Shown in pieces: positions 1 through 6,359 of a stretch of 14,027 nucleotides of DNA; position 1 is the first letter of the stretch; every line of letters starts with the position of its first letter. The position numbers were made by a program, and so were the translations under genes. The stretch is from Fibrobacter sp. GTDB lineage: Bacteria > Fibrobacterota > Fibrobacteria > Fibrobacterales > Fibrobacteraceae. The notes under the pieces were generated by a model. The model did no database searches. It was not told the origin of the DNA and was given only the letters and a program-made list of their open reading frames with translations. The stretch lies in contig JABUUR010000169.1 of the NCBI GenBank assembly GCA_021443065.1, forward strand, positions 1 through 14,027. Reading direction: 5' to 3'.

Positions 1-603
1 CCAACCATAGGTGCCATTGCCCAAAATGGTTTTGAGGGTTGGCACTGGGTAGTTCTTGATGTCTTCTTCGGGGTTGCCCGTTGTTTTAACAGGTTCTGCA
101 CTGCTGGAAGAGGCAACAGGTTCACCGCCATCGACAGAGGAACTGGAGGCGCCAACGCCTGCGCTGGAATTCGGATTAGCCGGAACAGTAGAACTGCTGC
201 TGAGACCAGGCAAGACAGAACCAGAGGAAGAGGACGCAGGAACCGGTTCATCGCCAGGACCTGCCTGGGAATTCGCTTCGCAGACATTGGTCAACATGGT
301 GGGATCGACGTTCATGATCAAGACACCGTTGGCATCGAGAATAGCTGTTCCGTTAAAGGAGCCGACCAAGACTCCGGCGGCATCGGTAACACGGCCGTCG
401 GCAGGATAGACAACATACTTGGAACCGTTGCTCAAATCAATGACGTAAGCCTGCGCGGTAACAACGACGCCAGTGCAAACGCTACTTACAGGATTGCTCG
501 GATTGTCGTTATTATTGGGATCGGAGGGAGTGTCATCACCACAGGCACTCATCACGGCAAGTGCACTAACGGCAACTAAAGTTTTTAAATAAGGATGCTT
601 CAT
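1..603 (-). CDS. Ser-linker lipoprotein, N-terminal part (runs off left edge)
   Basis: Open frame of 201 codons from an ATG at 603 to the window edge with no stop, so the gene is partial at its C-terminus. An AGAGG ribosome-binding site lies just upstream. Residues 1-21 form a lipoprotein signal (basic start, Ala/Val core, MSAC with Cys21 as the lipidation site), followed by an Asp/Asn/Pro-rich spacer. A small beta-rich stretch (about 43-110) contains V-I-D-L-S-N-G and A-I-L-D-A-N-G. Residues ~120-170 are low-complexity linker with repeated Ser runs (SSSSG, SSSST, SSSSV, SSSSA), as seen in secreted and surface Fibrobacter proteins. The visible end (G-N-G-T-Y-G-W) appears to be entering a folded domain. 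In this genus such linkers often precede a carbohydrate-active domain; a GH45-type endoglucanase is one guess, but nothing visible proves it. A purM terminator lies upstream, so the gene probably has its own promoter in 604-740. Confidence 0.8.
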   Translation of the reverse strand, partial: MKHPYLKTLVAVSALAVMSACGDDTPSDPNNNDNPSNPVSSVCTGVVVTAQAYVIDLSNGSKYVVYPADGRVTDAAGVLVGSFNGTAILDANGVLIMNVDPTMLTNVCEANSQAGPGDEPVPASSSSGSVLPGLSSSSTVPANPNSSAGVGASSSSVDGGEPVASSSSAEPVKTTGNPEEDIKNYPVPTLKTILGNGTYGW

Positions 604-740
604 AAAACCTCTTTTGCGCCACGTACACCAAACACGGCGCCTTTTCCTAAAGATATATTCTCGGGAACCGATTTCAAACAACCGACATATATTTGAAAGT
701 TGAAAATGTTCCCGAAGTGTACCCCACGGGTGCTTTGAGT

Positions 741-776
741 AAAAAAAAGGGACCGCGACAAATGCCGCGACTCCCT
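741..776 (-). terminator. Rho-independent terminator after purM
   Basis: Read on the minus strand, AGGGA then CGCGGC pairs with GTCGCG then TCCCT, with a small internal bulge and an ATTT loop, followed directly by eight T. It lies about 50 bases past the purM stop and ahead of the left-edge lipoprotein gene, so it closes the 4043-824 transcription unit. Confidence 0.85.
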
Positions 777-823
777 GAAACATAACTTTCGCCTATGGAA
801 GCGAAGCTCCTCCCCGTACCTAA

Positions 824-1849
824 CTAATCGCGGAACTTGACCTGCTTGGTGCCGGCAACGACTTCGCCGACCTGCACCCACTTCTCGCCCTTGGCTTCCA
901 GGTGGGCGACCACTTCGGCCTTGTCGGCGGGGTCGATAAAGATCAGCATGCCCATGCCCATGTTGAAGGTGGAGTACATTTCGTCCTTTTCCACGGAGCC
1001 TTCCTTCTGGATAAGCTTGAAGATAGGAGCCGGATCCCAGGAGGTACGGTCGATGACAACATCTACATTGTCCGGAAGGATACGGGGAATGTTGCCCTGG
1101 TAGCCGGAACCGGTGATGTGGGCAAGGCCCTGGATGAGCTTCTTGTTGCAAAGATCGATGAGGCTCGGGTAGTAACTGCGGTGAGGCATGGTGAGTGCTT
1201 CGCCGATGGTCATGTCGGTTCCGTCCAGCGGAGTATCCACCTTGTAGCCGGCAACATCGAACAGAACCTTGCGAGCAAGGGAGTAGCCGTTGGTGTGCAG
1301 ACCCGTAGAAGGCAGGCCCAAAATGATGGTGCCCGGCTTGATCTTTTTGCCGTCGATGATGTTTTCACGTTCCACCACGCCTACGATAGTGCCGGAAATG
1401 TCGTAGTCGCCGGGGCCGTAGAAACCCGGCATTTCGGCAGTTTCGCCACCGATAAGCACCAGGCCGTTTTCGCGGCAGGCCTTGGCCATGCCTGCAACCA
1501 GTTGGTCCATGACACCCGGTTCAAGGCGGCCGGTAGCCACGTAGTCCAAGAAGAACAGCGGACGAGCGCCCTGCACGAGAATGTCGTCGCAGCAGTGGTT
1601 CACGATGTCCTGGCCGGGCAGGGTATGGGTACCCATTTCGATATCGACCTTGAGCTTGGTGCCCACGCCATCGACGGAGCTGACCAAAACAGGGTCCTTC
1701 ATGCCCAAGTGGTTGAGGGTGAACAAGCCACCGAAGTTGCCCACGTCGCCGAGAACGCCTTCGTTGAAAGTGGTACGGACGGACTTCTTGACTCCAACCA
1801 TGGCTTCGTCGGCACGGGCCAGAGATACACCAGCGTCTGCGTAATTCAT
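824..1849 (-). CDS. purM: Phosphoribosylformylglycinamidine cyclo-ligase (AIR synthetase)
   Basis: This cytosolic enzyme performs the fifth step of de novo purine synthesis: ATP-dependent closure of FGAM to 5-aminoimidazole ribotide. The 341-residue length is normal for PurM. Family signatures are present in order: the N-terminal M-N-Y-A-D-A-G-V, the G-V-G-T-K-L-K segment (~61-67), D-I-V-N-H-C-C-D-D-I-L-V-Q-G-A (~80-95) with the nucleotide-binding acidic pair, L-D-Y-V-A-T-G, G-G-E-T-A-E-M-P (~138-145), the S-T-G-L-H-T-N-G-Y-S loop (~184-193), and H-I-T-G-S-G-Y (~244-250). An AAGGA site sits before the ATG. It is the last gene of a likely operon, 60 bases after the cyclic-nucleotide-binding-fold gene, with no terminator carrying a U-tract between them. 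No other pur gene is in the window. The sequence appears intact. Confidence 0.97.
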   Translation of the reverse strand: MNYADAGVSLARADEAMVGVKKSVRTTFNEGVLGDVGNFGGLFTLNHLGMKDPVLVSSVDGVGTKLKVDIEMGTHTLPGQDIVNHCCDDILVQGARPLFFLDYVATGRLEPGVMDQLVAGMAKACRENGLVLIGGETAEMPGFYGPGDYDISGTIVGVVERENIIDGKKIKPGTIILGLPSTGLHTNGYSLARKVLFDVAGYKVDTPLDGTDMTIGEALTMPHRSYYPSLIDLCNKKLIQGLAHITGSGYQGNIPRILPDNVDVVIDRTSWDPAPIFKLIQKEGSVEKDEMYSTFNMGMGMLIFIDPADKAEVVAHLEAKGEKWVQVGEVVAGTKQVKFRD

Positions 1850-1909
1850 TTTTTTTCCTTTTGCCCTTTGCAGGGGCTGTTTTGTTTTTGGCCAGCCGCC
1901 TCCTGGCGG

Positions 1910-2707
1910 TTACTTGGCACTTTGTTTTTCATCAATATTTCTGAGGGCATCCAGGATGAGGCTCGTGGTGTCGGACATCTGGTTGATGTTCACAACACCA
2001 GGCATCAAATGGGTATCCAACTTGAACAAGGTCTCGTCGCCCCAACTGAGCAGCATTTCGAGAGCGTCCGGCCCCACCAGTTTGCCGCACTTGGCACAGC
2101 AGATACGGCCGTCCTGGAAGGCAATAAAGCCCTTTTCACCGTTGCATTCAAACTGCACCGTGCCGGTGACGCGGCTCTTTTCCATGGTCTGCGCAAAATC
2201 GATAAAGGGCAAAACCTTTGCCGAAGCCAACAAGGAAAGACGTTCGAATTCGTCGAAGGCCTTGTTCTTTGCCCGCAGTCGGTCTGCCACCACCTTGTAC
2301 AGGTACACCATGATGTTGGGGTTCTTGTCCAAAAACTCCACGAACTCGTCGCGGGGAATATGGAGCACCGTGCAGCCGTCTTCGGCGGCGATCACCGTGT
2401 TGCTGGTGGGCTCGTTACAGATGATGGACATTTCGCCGAAACACGCACCCGTATGGAGGGCCGCCAGCGTGTTGTAATGTCCGTCGGGCAAAATCATGCC
2501 ACAAATCATGGCATTGCCGCTCTGCAATACGCAAAAGGAATCGCCGATCTCGCCGCCGTTGATGATGATTTCACCAGCGTCGTACTCGCGGATCTGGGCG
2601 TTCAAAAGCAAAAAATCCTTACAGTCGCGGGGTACCTGATCCAAGAACGGGGTACCCTGCTCGTAATTAGCAGCAATCCAGTCACCAATACCAGTATGAG
2701 GTTTCAT
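1910..2707 (-). CDS. Cyclic-nucleotide-binding-fold protein with DUF4388 (PATAN) domain
   Basis: 265 residues from the ATG at 2707 (Met-Lys-Pro-His-Thr-Gly). The reading frame extends to a TTG at 2758, but that would overlap the upstream gene by 41 bases; neither start has a convincing Shine-Dalgarno site. Residues ~15-140 are a cNMP-binding jelly roll: Y-D-A-G-E-I-I-I-N-G-G, G-D-S-F-C-V-L-Q-S-G, and the phosphate-cassette region F-G-E-M-S with P-T-S-N-T-V downstream. The Arg that contacts the cyclic phosphate in CRP is replaced by Ser, so ordinary cAMP binding is doubtful. Residues ~160-255 match the DUF4388/PATAN pattern (R-V-T-G-T-V-Q-F, G-F-I-A-F-Q-D-G-R-I, G-P-D-A-L-E-M-L-L-S-W). There is no helix-turn-helix, so it is not a CRP/FNR transcription factor. 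It is probably a cytosolic signalling or scaffold protein, ten bases downstream of the binding-protein gene and co-transcribed with purM. Confidence 0.85.
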   Translation of the reverse strand: MKPHTGIGDWIAANYEQGTPFLDQVPRDCKDFLLLNAQIREYDAGEIIINGGEIGDSFCVLQSGNAMICGMILPDGHYNTLAALHTGACFGEMSIICNEPTSNTVIAAEDGCTVLHIPRDEFVEFLDKNPNIMVYLYKVVADRLRAKNKAFDEFERLSLLASAKVLPFIDFAQTMEKSRVTGTVQFECNGEKGFIAFQDGRICCAKCGKLVGPDALEMLLSWGDETLFKLDTHLMPGVVNINQMSDTTSLILDALRNIDEKQSAK

Positions 2708-2717
2708 AGCTATAATA

Positions 2718-4043
2718 TTAGAAAATATTGTGATACCAGTTGAAGGAGGAGTCCGCAAAAACAGGCTTTTTCGGCTGGTCTGAAATTAGACAAGGCAAAC
2801 TTTCGGCAGTAAAACCCCACTGATCCTGCAAATTACGGAGAACTTCCGCCGGGCGAGCCACTGCTCCTTCAAAAAAATCGTTGCCGCCCTCCGGCCCCTT
2901 GCGACCGTCGTACTGGAACACCTTCTTGTTCCTGAAGGCCTTGATGTAGGCGGCACGGGGTTCGGCGGTCAAAATGTCCTCAGGGGTGCCGTACATGCCG
3001 GGGTTGATCCACAGGTCCGCAGAGTCCGCCAGGGCCATGACATCCTCGATGGAAAGCCTGATTTCGCGGGTAGTGTCGGAGGCCCACAGGTAGCAGCCGC
3101 CAGCGTCCTTGATCAGGTTCGCCGTATAACTTTTGCCGCCGGGGGCGTACCAGGTTCCGCCATAGCTTATTCCCGCAAGCACCCGGGGGCAGTCATCCTT
3201 GGGCAAAGATGCCGATTCGGTAGCCAACGAGCCCCGCACAGGCGAGCAAGCCAAGGCGCCGTAGGCCGAGGCATTTGCCGAATCGATGGAATCCGCAGCC
3301 GGTTCAACGCCGAACAGGGCACCGAAAAGCCTGATCCACCGGGCCTTGGCCAGGGGGCTGTCCGCTTGCCACTCGGAGGTGAGCATGGCGGGCAATCCCA
3401 ACTTTTCCATGCGGTCGTAATCGTCCTGGGAACCGCCCGTGGCATAGGTCATGACCAGGTCCGGCTTGAGGGCCATGAGCCTCTCGTAGTCCACTTCCAT
3501 ACCATCGGGAATCAGCTCCGCGACTCTACCTTCAACCACCCTGCCGTACAGCACGGAGTCAGCAATATACTTGCGGCTGCCCACGGCCACGATGCGGTCT
3601 TCAAGCCCCAGCCGAATCATAAAGCCAATCTGCGCCGAAGAAAGAACAGCCACCTTGCCCACCGGGTACGAAAGGACCATTGCCTGCGAAAGGCCTGGGG
3701 GCAAGGGTTTCGCGACGGCACGAGCGACGGAATCCCTCAGCACAAAAAACTTTTCCAGGGTATCCCGGCCCACCACGGAACGGATCAACACCACACGCTC
3801 CCCGGCACAATTTTCGTCGATTACCAGGGGGGCCGAAACTTCGCGAAGTTTTTCCATGCAGCCCGAGGACTCTGCTGTACCGCTTTTTTTTCCGTCATTG
3901 CAGCCGTTCAAAATAAAAATCAGCGAAAAAAGCAAAAAAAAGGCAAGTTTGGACACACCGCCACCCCGGGACCTAGGCTCCTGGAACGGTTTATTTTTGA
4001 AAAACGCGGGCCTGCGACCTTCCTTTTTGCACAAATTCATCAT
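2718..4043 (-). CDS. Lipoprotein substrate-binding protein, ABC transporter (iron/cobalamin/siderophore type)
   Basis: 441 residues if started at the ATG at 4043, which has a GAAGGTG site upstream. A GTG at 3956, preceded by GGGGTGG, would give a cleaner 412-residue protein. Either start leads into a hydrophobic segment ending I-L-N-G-C, a lipobox with Cys48 (Cys19 from the GTG). The mature part resembles class III binding proteins (Peripla_BP_2; BtuF/FecB/FhuD type): V-A-V-L-S-S-A-Q-I-G-F-M-I-R-L-G-L-E-D-R-I-V-A-V-G-S, then Y-E-R-L-M-A-L-K-P-D-L-V-M-T at the end of the first lobe. A long linking-helix region follows, with a second lobe carrying G-G-T-W-Y-A-P-G-G and A-D-S-A-D-L-W-I-N-P-G. 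This family delivers metal chelates or cobalamin to an inner-membrane ABC importer, but no permease or ATPase gene is nearby, so the substrate cannot be named. It is first in a likely operon with the cNMP-fold gene and purM. Confidence 0.85.
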   Translation of the reverse strand: MMNLCKKEGRRPAFFKNKPFQEPRSRGGGVSKLAFFLLFSLIFILNGCNDGKKSGTAESSGCMEKLREVSAPLVIDENCAGERVVLIRSVVGRDTLEKFFVLRDSVARAVAKPLPPGLSQAMVLSYPVGKVAVLSSAQIGFMIRLGLEDRIVAVGSRKYIADSVLYGRVVEGRVAELIPDGMEVDYERLMALKPDLVMTYATGGSQDDYDRMEKLGLPAMLTSEWQADSPLAKARWIRLFGALFGVEPAADSIDSANASAYGALACSPVRGSLATESASLPKDDCPRVLAGISYGGTWYAPGGKSYTANLIKDAGGCYLWASDTTREIRLSIEDVMALADSADLWINPGMYGTPEDILTAEPRAAYIKAFRNKKVFQYDGRKGPEGGNDFFEGAVARPAEVLRNLQDQWGFTAESLPCLISDQPKKPVFADSSFNWYHNIF

Positions 4044-4163
4044 TCTCGCACCTTCGTTTTGCTCGTAACTCTTTGATTTCTAACGATTTATGAAATTTAT
4101 ATCTAGAAATTTCCAAAAATTTATTGTATTTTATACAAGTATAATTACAAACGGAATCTTTTT
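4044..4163. promoter_or_regulatory. Divergent intergenic promoter region
   Basis: This 120-base AT-rich gap separates the divergent binding-protein and outer-membrane-protein genes, so it must drive both if they are transcribed locally. On the plus strand a perfect TATAAT lies at 4140-4145, 18 bases before the ATG, giving a very short leader. I see no good TTGACA at standard spacing. No -10/-35 pair is clear on the minus strand. Confidence 0.4.
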
Positions 4164-4997
4164 ATGAAGACAAAGATAGCCTCTTTTTTGACCGCTGCCG
4201 TCGTCAGCGTCCTGACTCTCGCCTCAAGTTCCTTTGCTGGTGCGGAATCCAGTTTCTACGAAAAGGACCACGTCCGTGGCTTCGTCTCCATCGGCGGTGA
4301 CTACCGCGGCATGCGGGCCGAGTTCCAGAACTACGTGAACAGCACGGCCTTCTTCGAAGGCGGCTTCGTCGACCCCACGGACACCACGGGCGCCCTCACC
4401 ACCCCCTCCGGAATCTCCTACAATTCCTTCGACAGCTGGTACATCGGCCTGCATATAAACGTGGGTGCGCAGTACAAGCAGTTCCTTACCTGGTTCGACT
4501 TCAACTTCATGCCTACCCAGGTTTCCGAAAAGCCGTCCGACGATGTAAACGGACACGCCCTCTTTGACGTCAAGTGGTTCTCCTACGGAGCCGACTGGAT
4601 GTTCGGCTGGAAACTCCTTGGCGAAAACAATTTCATCAACGTGATACCGGCCGTAGGCGTCGGCATGAACCTGATCAACTTCCACATGGCCGCCGAATAC
4701 ACCGTGTCCGACGCCAGCGGAAACCAGGCACAACTTCGCGACCGCTACTACAGCACCCTGGCAAGCACATTCAACGCCGAACTGGAAGTCCGACTGGAGT
4801 TCGACCCCATTGCCGTGGGCGTCTACGGCGGTTACCGCTTTGTTCGCTACAACTCCCTGAACATGGAAGGCATCGAGTTCCAGAACCCGGCCTACAAGTA
4901 CGACACCGACAACGTTGGCGACACCTGGTTTGTCGGCCTTCGCGCCACCTGGCTGTTCCGCAGCGAATGGCAGCGCAAGCAGGACGTAAAACTTTAA
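4164..4997 (+). CDS. Probable outer-membrane beta-barrel protein
   Basis: 277 residues with a Sec signal peptide (M-K-T-K, a hydrophobic core to ~20, cleavage after S-F-A or A-G-A near 25-27). The mature chain lacks long hydrophobic helices and shows alternating polar/aromatic strands separated by Asp/Gly/Asn-rich turns, for example F-V-S-I-G-G-D-Y, W-Y-I-G-L-H-I-N-V-G-A-Q-Y, G-V-Y-G-G-Y-R-F-V-R-Y and W-F-V-G-L-R-A-T-W-L-F. That is typical of small 8-12-strand outer-membrane barrels. The C-terminus continues ~12 residues past the last strand and does not end in the usual terminal aromatic. The function is not recognisable; a structural or porin-like role is a guess. A TATAAT box lies upstream and a strong terminator 25 bases downstream, so it is probably monocistronic. 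Codon use is GC-rich, like the core genes. Confidence 0.75.
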   Translation: MKTKIASFLTAAVVSVLTLASSSFAGAESSFYEKDHVRGFVSIGGDYRGMRAEFQNYVNSTAFFEGGFVDPTDTTGALTTPSGISYNSFDSWYIGLHINVGAQYKQFLTWFDFNFMPTQVSEKPSDDVNGHALFDVKWFSYGADWMFGWKLLGENNFINVIPAVGVGMNLINFHMAAEYTVSDASGNQAQLRDRYYSTLASTFNAELEVRLEFDPIAVGVYGGYRFVRYNSLNMEGIEFQNPAYKYDTDNVGDTWFVGLRATWLFRSEWQRKQDVKL

Positions 4998-5021
4998 ACC
5001 GCCCAGGACTTTACGATTACG

Positions 5022-5048
5022 AAGCCCCGCATTTTGTGGGGCTTTTTT
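5022..5048 (+). terminator. Rho-independent terminator after the outer-membrane protein gene
   Basis: AAGCCCCGC pairs with GTGGGGCTT (nine pairs, one G-T) around an ATTTT loop, followed by further T. It acts on the plus strand; on the minus strand the stem lacks a U-tract. Confidence 0.92.
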
Positions 5049-5196
5049 AATTCCCCTTCAGTATAAATTCCCCGTCCTTATAGGCAAGGGTCACGCTTGC
5101 GGCGTCGATGGCCTTCACGGTCACGTCCCAGATTTGCTGGCCCACGCTGACCACGGCGCTTTCACCGCGGAACTTGATGATGGCCACGGGATTGTC
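5047..5196 (-). pseudogene. C-terminal remnant of a lost gene
   Basis: GC-rich coding-like sequence with no usable start. It reads 49 residues to a TAA at 5049-5047 and begins D-N-P-V-A-I-I-K-F-R-G-E-S-A-V-V. It continues V-G-Q-Q-I-W-D-V-T-V-K-A-I-D and ends L-A-Y-K-D-G-E-F-I-L-K-G-N. The pattern of short beta strands with Gly/Asp turns (A-I-I-x-F, V-V-x-V-G-Q, V-x-A-I-D, V-T-L-x-Y-K-D-G-E-F-x-L) resembles the small C-terminal beta domains of secretion or pilus proteins such as GspC/PilP, but this is only a pattern resemblance. Upstream of ~5197 the composition drops abruptly to AT-rich, and an in-frame TAA occurs at 5235-5233. The most economical reading is that the 5' part of a core gene was replaced when the AT-rich island inserted or the region rearranged. 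Confidence 0.6.
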
Positions 5197-5232
5197 TATG
5201 TTTGACTTATTTTTAGCAGATATTGATAGTTT

Positions 5233-5430
5233 TTATTTAAATGTCGATGTTATCGAAAGCGAATCGCCTCGTCCATATTGGTCTGTATATTTAAGGGTCC
5301 AATGGATTGTCGTGTCCATTTTCACGGGTTTAAGATTCTCATTAATTAAACGATAGCCAAATTTTTTTAAACGAGGCGGGTAGTATTTAAGTTCATAAAC
5401 GTCTTCATTAGACGTAGTATAAAATCGCAC
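5233..5430 (-). CDS. Small hypothetical protein, possibly the 3' part of a frameshifted gene
   Basis: 65 residues from a GTG; no convincing ribosome-binding site. The translation (D-V-Y-E-L-K-Y-Y-P-P, then L-K-P-V-K-M-D-T-T-I-H-W-T-L-K-Y-T-D) reads like real beta-rich protein. It overlaps the 3' end of the preceding short ORF in another frame, and its own frame is open for several codons upstream of the GTG. The two may be halves of one gene split by an indel near 5410-5440. No family is recognised. Composition is AT-rich like the rest of the island, unlike the GC-rich remnant just downstream. Confidence 0.35.
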   Translation of the reverse strand: MRFYTTSNEDVYELKYYPPRLKKFGYRLINENLKPVKMDTTIHWTLKYTDQYGRGDSLSITSTFK

Positions 5431-5606
5431 TCCGATACAAGATATTGATCAACCAGTATCATTTCATTCAAATGAACAATTTTTTCTTCGTTCAAATATC
5501 TCTTTTCATGGAAACCTTGAATATTGATTCGTTGTGTTTCCACAACATAATCATCATCATTAAATCCAATCTTAGTCGTTCTATCTCTAAAATCAACTAA
5601 TTTCAT
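5367..5606 (-). CDS. Small hypothetical protein, possibly the 5' part of a frameshifted gene
   Basis: 79 residues from an ATG that overlaps the last codons of the FISUMP lipoprotein gene; no clear Shine-Dalgarno site, so any translation would depend on coupling to that gene. The middle is charged (D-D-D-Y-V-V-E-T-Q-R-I-N-I, Y-L-N-E-E-K-I-V-H-L-N-E). The last ~17 residues overlap the next ORF in another frame and look less protein-like, which suggests the true frame switches before the stop. No signal peptide or known domain is visible. It could equally be the shifted tail of the upstream lipoprotein gene. Confidence 0.35.
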   Translation of the reverse strand: MKLVDFRDRTTKIGFNDDDYVVETQRINIQGFHEKRYLNEEKIVHLNEMILVDQYLVSECDFILRLMKTFMNLNTTRLV

Positions 5607-6075
5607 ACCAATAGCAACGTTTATCCTTTTCTTTTGGGATAAATAAAAGGGGGTTTTCGCATCTGTCCAACAAGGGCGGGTTCTCCATACGAAGATTCTG
5701 ACTCATCCAGATTTGATTGCCGACTTTTGCCGTGCGATAAACATTGCCATCACGTTCATCAGTCAACAAGCCTGTTTCAACATTGTAGTTATCCGGATAC
5801 GGTCTTTCAACATCCGCAACGGAACTGCTTAATTTTTCTGCACCCTTGGGAACAGAACTGGAAGAACTGCTAAACTGCTGCAGAAAAGAGCTGCTAGAAG
5901 GCATTTGGGCAGAACAAGACGATTTTTCCACGGTTTCAGGATTTAAAGACGAACTGCTGGACGCAATCGTTTCACTAGAGGAATACGTCTCATTCGCAGA
6001 AGTTCCTGAATCACCTCCACAGGAACAAAGAATAACAGTACTGGCGAGGCTTGCCATGATATATGGACACTTCAT
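5593..6075 (-). CDS. Lipoprotein with Ser-rich linker and truncated FISUMP domain
   Basis: 160 residues from an ATG with a GGAG site seven bases upstream. Residues 1-19 are a lipoprotein signal ending L-C-S-C (Cys19), then G-G-D-S-G. Residues ~30-90 are a low-complexity spacer of Ser runs. Residues ~105-132 match the start of the Fibrobacter succinogenes major paralogous domain (TIGR02145-like): G-L-L-T-D-E-R-D-G-N-V-Y-R-T, then V-G-N-Q-I-W-M-S-Q-N-L-R. Full FISUMP domains continue with a G-R-L-Y-T-W region and a C-P-x-G-W-H-L-P block, and neither is present. After ~25 further residues the frame stops, so the domain is severely truncated. The protein is probably surface-anchored; the function of the domain is unknown. 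It lies 50 bases downstream of the broken lipoprotein gene on the same strand. Confidence 0.7.
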   Translation of the reverse strand: MKCPYIMASLASTVILCSCGGDSGTSANETYSSSETIASSSSSLNPETVEKSSCSAQMPSSSSFLQQFSSSSSSVPKGAEKLSSSVADVERPYPDNYNVETGLLTDERDGNVYRTAKVGNQIWMSQNLRMENPPLLDRCENPLLFIPKEKDKRCYWYEIS

Positions 6076-6125
6076 AATTTACTCCAGATATTTGTGTTTG
6101 TAAAATCTCGTTTTATTCCAGACCA

Positions 6126-6359
6126 TCACCAAAGATTTGGGCCCTTATGCGGTTCATCGCTATACTTAACTTCTGTATAGACATAAAGGGTGTCCTGTAA
6201 TTCTGGAATATACAGGGGTTTAGCCTTATCCCATTTAAATAGCCAATCTCTCCTATTTAACCCAGGACACTTATCTCTATCAGCCACAAAGAAAGCCTTT
6301 ATATGGAAATTCGTACTATAGTGATCACCTATCCTAAAAGATTTTTTTTTCAAGAACAA
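6126..6359 (-). pseudogene. C-terminal continuation of the lipoprotein gene 6334-6753 after a frameshift
   Basis: 77 residues whose only start is a TTG inside the end of the preceding gene, with no ribosome-binding site. The frame overlaps the end of that gene exactly at a run of nine A (minus strand; nine T at 6342-6350). Removing one A joins the two frames as ...D-R-F-V-L-E-K-K-S-F-R-I-G-D-H..., making one lipoprotein of a little over 200 residues. The segment is clearly protein-like (N-F-H-I-K-A-F-F-V-A-D-R-D-K, D-T-L-Y-V-Y-T-E-V-K-Y). It is best read as the detached 3' half, reachable only by slippage, or an artefact of a miscalled homopolymer. Confidence 0.55.

Noticed and set aside
1891..1918. 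Hairpin (CCGCC/GGCGG with outer GCCA/TGGC) at the stop of the cNMP-fold gene
   Set aside because: On the minus strand it is followed by an A-rich stretch rather than U, so I do not call it a terminator; purM is probably co-transcribed.
902..2743. 613-residue plus-strand open frame across purM and the cNMP-fold gene
   Set aside because: It is antisense to two clearly recognised genes, its translation is His/Val/Gly-rich and resembles no family, and it has no ribosome-binding site. Codon bias on the real strand explains it.
3366..4076. 236-residue plus-strand open frame within the binding-protein gene
   Set aside because: Antisense shadow of a protein with a lipobox and class III binding-protein motifs; no start signal of its own.
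5840..6000. Repeated AGC/TCC-type triplets, considered as a CRISPR or satellite array
   Set aside because: They encode the poly-Ser linker of the lipoprotein and lack regular repeat-spacer units.
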